Shown: positions 1 to 4,878 of the stretch, piece by piece
How the letters are laid out: each line of letters starts with the position of its first letter
How positions within the stretch are numbered: the first letter of the stretch is position 1
Source of the DNA: Chloroflexota bacterium
Lineage (GTDB): Bacteria; Chloroflexota; Anaerolineae; Anaerolineales; UBA4823
Length of the DNA stretch: 6,145 bases
Assembly (NCBI GenBank): GCA_017860725.1
Contig: JAGDMX010000165.1
Span: forward strand, 1 to 6,145
Direction of reading: 5' to 3'
Notes under the pieces: model-generated
The model's input: only the letters and a program-made list of their open reading frames with translations
Told to the model about the DNA's origin: nothing
Database searches by the model: none
Program-made: the position numbers and the translations under genes

Positions 1-33
1 GGGTTTCCACTAAACAACCAATCCAACCTGTAG

Positions 34-106
34 AGCGGGCAACGGGACTCGAACCCGTGACCTTCTCCTTGGCAAGGAGGTGTTCTACCAACTGAACTAT
101 GCCCGC
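34..106 (-). tRNA. tRNA-Gly (anticodon GCC)
   Basis: This 73-nt gene folds as a complete cloverleaf on the minus strand. The acceptor strands are GCGGGCA (100-106) and TGCCCGC (35-41). The D arm is GTTC/GAAC and the anticodon loop is TTGCCAA, with GCC at 71-73. The T arm is ACGGG-TTCGAGT-CCCGT. The discriminator is U73, as usual in bacterial tRNA-Gly. It decodes GGC and GGU. CCA is not encoded (CTA follows the discriminator), so a CCA-adding enzyme is needed. The first anticodon-stem pair is a C27-A43 mismatch, leaving four good pairs. It lies 26 nt downstream of tRNA-Phe and is probably processed from the same transcript. Confidence 0.97.
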
Positions 107-132
107 ATACTGGCCGAATTTCAGGCCGAGAG

Positions 133-205
133 TGCCGAGAGCCAGAATCGAACTGGCGACACCGCGATTTTCAGTCGCGTGCTCTACCAACTGAGCTATC
201 TCGGC
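133..205 (-). tRNA. tRNA-Phe (anticodon GAA)
   Basis: This 73-nt gene forms a full cloverleaf on the minus strand. The acceptor strands are GCCGAGA (199-205) and TCTCGGC (134-140). The D arm is GCTC/GAGC. The anticodon stem is CGCGA/TCGCG around the loop CTGAAAA, with GAA at 170-172. The T arm is GCCAG-TTCGATT-CTGGC and the discriminator is A73. It reads UUC and UUU. CCA is not encoded. It is the first gene after a strong promoter at 241-269, with tRNA-Gly following. The bases just past its 3' end repeat the last acceptor strand (CTCTCGGC at both 134-141 and 125-132). Confidence 0.97.
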
Positions 206-240
206 CCAAAGATTTTCAAGGTGCTCCCCAAAGCGCACTA

Positions 241-269
241 ATTTTACACACTAGTCGGGGGATTGTCAA
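241..269 (-). promoter_or_regulatory. sigma70-type promoter for the tRNA-Phe/tRNA-Gly unit
   Basis: Reading the minus strand, a perfect -35 box TTGACA (264-269) is followed by a 17-bp spacer and a -10 box TAAAAT (241-246). Transcription should start near 234, giving a leader of about 28 nt before tRNA-Phe. The whole element lies in the 3' end of the upstream protein gene: the -35 covers Leu-Asp-Asn codon bases and the first three bases of the -10 are its TAA stop. The boxes and spacing are read directly; use as a tRNA promoter is inferred from position and near-consensus match. Confidence 0.8.
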
Positions 270-1065
270 GCACCGCACGTGGCCGTTTCTGGGTCGCTTC
301 CATCGTGATATCCAGCTCTGCGACTTCGAGCCACGCCGGTTCTTTGTGCTCCAGCGTTCCATACCGCAGCCTGCCCTCTGGTGGGGTGGCGGCGTACTGG
401 TTATCCACCCACAGCACCAAGCCCAGCCGCCCGTTTGGCGGGGTGGCTGAGCGCAGGGTGCTCACCCCATCCACTTGGAACTCCACCACCTCCTCCTGCC
501 ATTCAATCTGGTAGGTGTGCCATTCGGTTGGATCGATTGTTAGCAAGGCCGCCTCTTGCTGCACAATCTTCCGCAGGCTTCTGCGCAGCGCCCTGGCTAC
601 CGGCCGTATCAAAGCCAGGGTCAGGGCCGGTGCTCCCAACGCCAGCTTCCAGGCTGGCCAGTCCGGCCCGCGGAAAGTGGCCGCCAAAAATCCCTGGGCG
701 GGCAGATCATCCCGCAGGGATAGATAGTTAGGCGGCGCCGCGTAGAAAAACCAGGCGGTATTCGGCAGGCAGGGCAATCGCCTCAATCCCCCTCCACCCA
801 GCAGTGCCATGCTGAACGGGTCGTTCCACAGCCCGAAGCCCCAGGTGCCGGGGATTTCCCGCCCGCTGGCGCGTGCTTTCAAGCTCAGCCGTATCGGCGC
901 AGACCAATGGAAATCCTGTCGCCGCCGCAGATGATAATCGTCCACCTGCGCCAGGCGGTAGCGGCCGGCAGGACCGGCCGGTATCTCCAGCCGCCAGCAC
1001 CCCGGGCCGCTCGCTTCGACCCGCGCCCCAGCGGTCAGGCTTGTTTGTAGATCGAGGTCAACCAT
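244..1065 (-). CDS. hypothetical protein with concanavalin-A-like lectin/glucanase fold (GH16-like, probably non-catalytic)
   Basis: This 273-residue protein has no signal peptide or clear membrane segment, so it is probably cytoplasmic. Its motifs suggest a beta-sandwich of the ConA-like/GH16 type: WGFGLWNDPF (75-84), EWHTYQIEW (181-189), FQVDG (196-200), GRLGLVLWVDNQYA (212-225) and a closing WLEV strand (245-248). The GH16 catalytic signature ExDxxE is not visible, so binding or an unknown role is more likely than glycan hydrolysis. Residues 139-170 form a hydrophobic then Arg/Lys-rich stretch, probably a helix inserted between strands. The ATG is chosen because a weak GGGA (1074-1077) lies 8 nt upstream and an extended -10 sits behind it. 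It is transcribed divergently from the 1217 operon, toward the tRNAs, and its last codons contain the tRNA promoter. The fold is inferred from motifs; the function is unknown. Confidence 0.75.
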   Translation of the reverse strand: MVDLDLQTSLTAGARVEASGPGCWRLEIPAGPAGRYRLAQVDDYHLRRRQDFHWSAPIRLSLKARASGREIPGTWGFGLWNDPFSMALLGGGGLRRLPCLPNTAWFFYAAPPNYLSLRDDLPAQGFLAATFRGPDWPAWKLALGAPALTLALIRPVARALRRSLRKIVQQEAALLTIDPTEWHTYQIEWQEEVVEFQVDGVSTLRSATPPNGRLGLVLWVDNQYAATPPEGRLRYGTLEHKEPAWLEVAELDITMEATQKRPRAVLDNPPTSV

Positions 1066-1088
1066 GGTTTATTTCCCATTCCCGGTTG

Positions 1089-1097
1089 ATCATACCA
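1089..1097 (-). promoter_or_regulatory. possible extended -10 promoter for the leftward ConA-like gene
   Basis: On the minus strand the sequence reads TGGTATGAT, an extended -10 (TGn followed by TATGAT, one mismatch to TATAAT). No good -35 is seen at 17 bp (ATTCGA, 1112-1117), which is acceptable for an extended -10 promoter. The start would fall near 1082, giving a leader of about 17 nt. The -35 position lies inside the left arm of the inverted repeat at 1109-1155. Confidence 0.4.
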
Positions 1098-1108
1098 TGC
1101 TGTTCTCA

Positions 1109-1155
1109 ACCTCGAATGATTTCTCCCCGCCGGGGGTCTTGACCCCATTCGAGGT
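1109..1155. repeat. nested inverted repeat in the divergent intergenic region, candidate operator
   Basis: Two perfect 10-bp arms, ACCTCGAATG (1109-1118) and CATTCGAGGT (1146-1155), flank a 27-bp centre. That centre holds a second near-complete palindrome, GGGGTCTTGACCCC (1133-1146). A CCCC at 1125-1128 could pair with the same GGGG (1133-1136), so two inner hairpins are mutually exclusive. The repeat spans the -35 positions of both divergent promoters. No U-tract follows on either strand, so it does not look like a terminator. An operator role is inferred. Confidence 0.6.
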
Positions 1156-1170
1156 GGGATGATGTATAAT
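1139..1170 (+). promoter_or_regulatory. promoter for the five-gene rightward operon
   Basis: A perfect -10 box TATAAT lies at 1165-1170. The best -35 is TTGACC at 1139-1144, five of six consensus bases but with a 20-bp spacer, longer than the usual 16-18. A 17-bp spacing would give the poor hexamer at 1142-1147. The -35 overlaps the inner palindrome. Transcription should begin near 1177, about 40 nt before the ATG. The -10 is convincing; the -35 is less so. Confidence 0.6.
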
Positions 1171-1176
1171 CTGGGC

Positions 1177-1190
1177 GGGCGTATGCGCCC
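1177..1190 (+). promoter_or_regulatory. small GC hairpin at the start of the operon leader
   Basis: GGGCG (1177-1181) pairs with CGCCC (1186-1190) around a TATG loop. If transcription starts near 1177, this hairpin caps the 5' end of the mRNA, eight bases before the AGGAG at 1198-1202. It could stabilise the message or affect ribosome loading. The pairing is seen; the role is a guess. Confidence 0.35.
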
Positions 1191-1216
1191 AAATTTTAGG
1201 AGTGTTTTCAACCCAC

Positions 1217-1864
1217 ATGGAAATTACCTGGTATGGATTATCTTGTTTTCGCCTGACTGAGCGCGGTATGGCCACCGTGGTCACCGATCCGTATGATCAT
1301 CAGGCCGCTGGTTACGAGCCCCTCAAGCTACGTGCCGAGATCGTCACCATCAGCCACGATGCTCCTGGTCACAACAACTCTTCTGCCGTCAAAGGCAAAA
1401 ATCACATTATCACCGGCCCGGGAGAGTTTGAGATCGGTGGTGTCTTCATCACTGGTGTTCAGACCAACGGGCATGCCAAACGCAGCCCTGAAGAACCGCG
1501 CAATACCCTGTATGTTTTCGATTACGACGGCGTGACCGTTGCTCACCTCGGCGATTTGCGCCGCGTTCCCACTCAGACCGAGATTGAGGCGCTAGGTAAT
1601 GTGCAGGTAGCCCTGGTGCCAGTTGGCGGCGGCGGTGGGCTGGTGGCGGCCAAGGCAATCGAAGTGATCAGCCTGCTGGAGCCTGGCATTGTCATCCCCA
1701 TGCATTATAGTACCCCGGGCGGTAATCTCAAGTTGGCGCCGGTCAGCAAATTCCTCAAAGAAATGGGCTTGCCGGAGGCTGCCCCCCAGCCTTCCTTGAA
1801 AATTAACCGGGGCTCGCTGCCGGATGAAACCCGTGTCGTTGTGCTTGATCCCAGCCGCTCTTGA
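1217..1864 (+). CDS. MBL-fold (COG2220-like) protein with degenerate metal site
   Basis: This 215-residue protein resembles the UlaG/YtkL-type metallo-beta-lactamase-fold hydrolases. It opens with MEITWYGLSCFRL, close to the family's WxGHSCF start, and has late landmarks HLGDL (110-114; Asp113) and IPMHYS (160-165; His163). The metal-binding HxHxDH motif is altered: residues 47-52 read HDAPGH, keeping His47 and His52 but replacing the second His by Ala49 and the Asp by Gly51. The usual His after WxG is Leu8. It may bind one metal, bind differently, or be a pseudoenzyme. A GTG at 1202 is in frame, but it lies inside the AGGAG (1198-1202) that should serve as ribosome binding site, and homologues of this type start at MxITW, so the ATG at 1217 is preferred despite a long 14-nt spacing. 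It is the first gene of the operon; the substrate is unknown. Confidence 0.85.
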   Translation: MEITWYGLSCFRLTERGMATVVTDPYDHQAAGYEPLKLRAEIVTISHDAPGHNNSSAVKGKNHIITGPGEFEIGGVFITGVQTNGHAKRSPEEPRNTLYVFDYDGVTVAHLGDLRRVPTQTEIEALGNVQVALVPVGGGGGLVAAKAIEVISLLEPGIVIPMHYSTPGGNLKLAPVSKFLKEMGLPEAAPQPSLKINRGSLPDETRVVVLDPSRS

Positions 1865-1900
1865 GATAGTATTGATTACTTACCAGGCAGGAGAGATAGT

Positions 1901-2203
1901 GTGGCAGTCAAACTACTGATGACATGGGATATACTGCCCGGGCGCGAGCAGGAATACTTTGAATTTGTCGTGCGCGATTTCATCCCCGGTGTCCAGCGCA
2001 TGGGCATGGAGCCCAGCGACGCCTGGTTTACGATGTACGGGGACCAGCCTCAGATCATGGCTGCCATGCAAATGCCTACGATCAGCGCCTTACAGCGCAC
2101 CCTCGGCTCGGCCGAGTGGCAGGATATGGTCAAGCGCCTGCTCGATTACGTAGAAAACTTCAACTATAAGGTCGTCCAGGCGCGCAGTGGCTTCCAGATT
2201 TAA
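1901..2203 (+). CDS. small dimeric alpha/beta-barrel (ABM/NIPSNAP-like) hypothetical protein
   Basis: This 100-residue protein starts with GTG, preceded by GGAGAG (1890-1895) at a good distance; an internal ATG at 1919 lacks such a site. The pattern is an N-terminal strand (VKLLMTWDI), a helix beginning PGREQEYFEFVVRDFIPGVQ, a strand pair around AWFTMYG and QIMAAMQM, and a C-terminal helix (ALQRTLGSAEWQDMVKRLLDYV). This is the ferredoxin-like layout of the dimeric alpha-beta barrel superfamily, which includes small monooxygenases, NIPSNAP-like and stress proteins. I see no diagnostic heme or catalytic motif. It sits 36 nt after the MBL gene and 2 nt before mutY, so it is co-transcribed. The fold assignment is an inference and the function is unknown. 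Confidence 0.8.
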   Translation: MAVKLLMTWDILPGREQEYFEFVVRDFIPGVQRMGMEPSDAWFTMYGDQPQIMAAMQMPTISALQRTLGSAEWQDMVKRLLDYVENFNYKVVQARSGFQI

Positions 2204-2205
2204 TC

Positions 2206-3273
2206 ATGACCTCGCTGGTCCTGGACTTGCTTGACTGGTATGCCCAGCATGCACGCTCTCTGCCCTGGCGTGGCATCCCCGACCCCTATGCAGTTTGGGT
2301 CTCGGAGGTCATGCTCCAGCAAACCCGGGTGGAGACCGTAATCCCCTATTATCAACGTTGGATGGAACATTTTCCCACTGTGTCCGACCTGGCGCAGGCT
2401 TCTCAACAGCAAGTCCTGGCAGTTTGGGAGGGGTTGGGATATTACAGCCGGGCGCGCAACCTGCACCGGGCAGCCCAGCTGGTGGTCGGACAGCATGGGG
2501 GCCAGTTGCCGAGTGATCCCCGCGCCTTGCGCGATCTGCCTGGTATCGGGCGCTATACCGCCGGCGCTATCGCCTCACTTGCCTTTGGCTTGGACGAGCC
2601 CGCCCTGGACGGCAATATCCGCCGCGTGCTGGCGCGCCTTTTCAATATAACCGAGCCGGCGCGTTCCCCGGCTGGCGAGCGCCGCCTGTGGGAGCTTGCC
2701 CGGCAGTTACTCCCACCTGGCAGAGCCGGCGATTACAACGAAGCTTTGATGGATCTGGGCGCTACCTTATGCACTCCACGTAACCCCGATTGCGGGCGTT
2801 GTCCCCTCAATCATCACTGCCAGGCCTACCACCTCGGCGTTCAAGATGAACGCCCGGTGGTGTTGGCTAAGCCGGTCGTGCCTCATTACACCGTCACCGC
2901 CGCTGTCATTGAGCGGCGGGGCAGCTTCCTGATTACCCAGCGCCCTCCGGATGGCCTGTTGGGCGGTTTGTGGGAGTTTCCCGGCGGTAAGCTCCACCCC
3001 GGCGAGGATTTACCAGCCTGCCTGCAACGTGAGATCTGTGAAGAGCTTGGTGTCTCCGTGAACGTCGGCGATTTGTTCGGTATCTACCGCCACGCCTACA
3101 CTCATTTCCGGGTTACCCTGCATGCTTTCTGCTGCCACCTGTCGAACGGGCAGCAGCCACAACCGGTCCAGGTTCAGGATTTGCGCTGGGTCAAGCTGGC
3201 TGAGCTGCCGGGCTTCCCCATGGGCAAGATTGACCGGCAGATTGCCACTCACTTATTGGAGCGGGGTGGCTGA
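2206..3273 (+). CDS. mutY: A/G-specific adenine DNA glycosylase MutY with C-terminal Nudix domain
   Basis: MutY removes adenine mispaired with 8-oxoguanine or guanine, the first step of base excision repair that prevents G:C to T:A changes. At 355 residues it has normal family length. The catalytic domain shows Glu34 in SEVMLQQT, GLGYYSRARNL (76-86), the helix-hairpin-helix LPGIGRYTAGAI (111-122) and catalytic Asp135 in LDGNIRRVLAR. The 4Fe-4S ligands are Cys189, 196, 199 and 205, in the exact C-x6-C-x2-C-x5-C spacing. The C-terminal MutT-like domain (about 226-350), which senses 8-oxoguanine, has YTH (298-300) where other MutY proteins have FSH. Its Nudix box (261-283) is complete: G-x5-E-x7-RE-I-C-EE-L-G-V. 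There is almost no ribosome binding site, and the ATG lies 2 nt after the previous stop, so translation is probably coupled. The next gene starts 1 nt after its TGA. Confidence 0.97.
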   Translation: MTSLVLDLLDWYAQHARSLPWRGIPDPYAVWVSEVMLQQTRVETVIPYYQRWMEHFPTVSDLAQASQQQVLAVWEGLGYYSRARNLHRAAQLVVGQHGGQLPSDPRALRDLPGIGRYTAGAIASLAFGLDEPALDGNIRRVLARLFNITEPARSPAGERRLWELARQLLPPGRAGDYNEALMDLGATLCTPRNPDCGRCPLNHHCQAYHLGVQDERPVVLAKPVVPHYTVTAAVIERRGSFLITQRPPDGLLGGLWEFPGGKLHPGEDLPACLQREICEELGVSVNVGDLFGIYRHAYTHFRVTLHAFCCHLSNGQQPQPVQVQDLRWVKLAELPGFPMGKIDRQIATHLLERGG

Positions 3274-3274
3274 C

Positions 3275-4378
3275 ATGTTGCTCGTCGATGCTCACCAGGA
3301 TCTGGCATGGAACATGCTCACCTATGGGCGTGATTACACCCGCTCGGTTGCCGAGACGCGCCGCCTGGAGGTAGGCACCATCGAGATCAAATATAAGGAA
3401 GATACCCTGCTTGGCTACGCGGATTACCGGCGCGGCCGGGTGGCGCTGATCTTTGCCACCTTGTTTGCTGCTCCGGAACGCAGGCGTATGGCCTCCTGGG
3501 AGACCATGTGCTACCGCGATGCCCAGGAGGCCCACCGCCTGTATCGCCGCCAACTGGATGTCTATCACCGCCTGGCGGACGAGCACCCCGCTCAGTTTCG
3601 CTTGCTCCAGTCCCGCAGCCAGTTGGATGTCTTGCTCGCCGCTTGGCAGCAGCTGGATCAGCACCCCGAGGCCCTGCAGGATCTGCCGGTCGGCCTGGTG
3701 CTCTTGATGGAAGGCGCTGAAGGGGTGCGCCAACCGGATGAGCTGGAGTTGTGGTGGCAATCGGGCGTGCGTTTAATTGGCCCCGCCTGGGCGGGCACGC
3801 GTTATTGTGGCGGGACACACGAGCCAGGCCCCCTGACCAAAGACGGCTTTGCCTTGCTGGAAGCCATGGCCGACCTTGGCTTTACCCTCGATTTGAGCCA
3901 CATGGATGAGGCCGCCGCCCTGCAGGCTCTGGATATCTACCCTGGATCGATTGTCGCCACTCACAGTAATGCCCTCCCTCTGCTCAAGGGAGAGGACAGC
4001 AACCGTCATCTTTCCGATCGGTTAATCGCGGGCTTGCTGGAGCGCGGCGGTGTGATCGGGATTGTTCCTTTCAATAGCTTCCTTTTGCCTGGTTGGCAGC
4101 AGGGTGACCGCCGCGAGAGCGTCACGTTGGGGCATGTCGTCGCCCAGATTGATTATATTTGCCAGATGGCGGGTGATGCCCGCCATGTCGGTCTGGGCAC
4201 CGATTTCGATGGCGGCTTCGGCTGGCAGTCTGTCCCGGCCGGGATCGACACTATTGCCGACCTGCAAAAACTCGCTCCCCTCCTGGCCGCAAAAGGCTAT
4301 CCTCCCCAGGATATCGCTGCTATCCTGGGCGAGAATTGGCTGGATCATTTACGGCGTACATTGCCGGGTGACTTATGA
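3275..4378 (+). CDS. membrane dipeptidase-type metallopeptidase, family M19
   Basis: This 367-residue protein matches the renal dipeptidase family (M19), binuclear zinc TIM-barrel enzymes that cleave dipeptides, including some with D-amino acids. The ligands are in order: His7 and Asp9 in VDAHQDL, Glu146 in LLMEGAEG, His209 in LDLSHMDE, His230 in VATHSNA, and the acidic pair in GLGTDFDGG (307-314). ERGGVIGIV (256-264) is another family landmark. There is no signal peptide or lipobox, so despite the family name it is probably cytoplasmic. The frame is open upstream to 3122, but that part overlaps mutY; the ATG at 3275 begins at the family's typical start, with GGAG (3258-3261) and GGGG (3263-3266) before it. 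It is 1 nt after mutY and overlaps the next gene by 4 nt. Substrate preference cannot be read from the sequence. Confidence 0.93.
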   Translation: MLLVDAHQDLAWNMLTYGRDYTRSVAETRRLEVGTIEIKYKEDTLLGYADYRRGRVALIFATLFAAPERRRMASWETMCYRDAQEAHRLYRRQLDVYHRLADEHPAQFRLLQSRSQLDVLLAAWQQLDQHPEALQDLPVGLVLLMEGAEGVRQPDELELWWQSGVRLIGPAWAGTRYCGGTHEPGPLTKDGFALLEAMADLGFTLDLSHMDEAAALQALDIYPGSIVATHSNALPLLKGEDSNRHLSDRLIAGLLERGGVIGIVPFNSFLLPGWQQGDRRESVTLGHVVAQIDYICQMAGDARHVGLGTDFDGGFGWQSVPAGIDTIADLQKLAPLLAAKGYPPQDIAAILGENWLDHLRRTLPGDL

Positions 4379-4863
4379 CCGATACGAAAAACCTCATGAG
4401 CTGGCCGCGCCTGAGTGTTGGTATGGGTCTGGCGGTTATCGGGCTGCTGATCTTTATTCTGGGTGCTGCACCGAGCGTCTTCGGCCTGGATCGCAGCAGC
4501 GTCACCGGCTTTGTACAAATTACTGTCTTCCTGATTGGCCTGGCGGTGATGTGCCTGGGCGGGTATATCGCCCTGAATGCCCTCTGGAATGGGCGGCCAA
4601 AGTCAATTAGCGCCGATATCGGCTATCGCCTGATAGCCACTGGCTATGTCATTGCTGTGGCCTCTGGCCTGTCGGATGTCTTCGGCTTCGGCAGCCACCT
4701 CGCTCCCAATATCCCCTACTTCGGCCCCCTCCAGGCTTTGGGTGTGATCATCGGTGAGTTCATCATTCTAATAGGCTTCATCATGCTCGTTCCTCGACCG
4801 GAGAAAATAAAAAGGGATATTGAGAGTGTCGCTCCCACTCCCAATACCCCGCATGACGCTTAA
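4375..4863 (+). CDS. four-helix integral membrane protein of unknown function
   Basis: This 162-residue protein has four predicted membrane helices: about 14-37, 46-69, 84-103 and 117-139. A short polar N-terminus and a charged C-terminal tail (RPEKIKRDIE, then a Pro/Thr-rich end) flank them. I recognise no family motif, enzyme residues or transport signature. An even helix number puts both ends on the same side; the positive residues after helix 4 suggest the cytoplasm. The ATG overlaps the dipeptidase stop as ATGA, with GGTGA (4367-4371) just upstream, so translation is probably coupled to the dipeptidase. It ends with tandem stops TAA TAG (4861-4866) and is the last gene of the operon, facing a convergent gene 15 nt away. 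Confidence 0.85.
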   Translation: MTDTKNLMSWPRLSVGMGLAVIGLLIFILGAAPSVFGLDRSSVTGFVQITVFLIGLAVMCLGGYIALNALWNGRPKSISADIGYRLIATGYVIAVASGLSDVFGFGSHLAPNIPYFGPLQALGVIIGEFIILIGFIMLVPRPEKIKRDIESVAPTPNTPHDA

Positions 4864-4878
4864 TAGTCTGTCTGAGCT

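Noticed and set aside
1..33. Terminator or further tRNA downstream of tRNA-Gly
   Set aside because: Only 4-bp GGTT/AACC pairings and no T-tract are visible; the sequence is too short to judge.
381..731. Plus-strand open frames opposite the ConA-like gene
   Set aside because: They are Pro/Ser/Arg-rich shadow translations without ribosome sites or family motifs, while the minus frame has clear fold motifs.
1139..1170. MerR-type regulated promoter, suggested by the 20-bp spacer
   Set aside because: MerR operators have their dyad in the spacer; here the symmetry centres lie near 1132 and 1139.5, upstream of or at the -35.
1202..1216. GTG at 1202 as start of the MBL-fold gene
   Set aside because: The GTG lies in the only good ribosome binding sequence (AGGAG), and the added residues FSTH do not fit the family's MxITW start.
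3122..3274. Upstream in-frame extension of the M19 dipeptidase
   Set aside because: It overlaps the Nudix part of mutY in another frame; the extra 51 residues look like shadow translation, and M19 proteins typically begin at the VDAHxDL region reached from the ATG at 3275.
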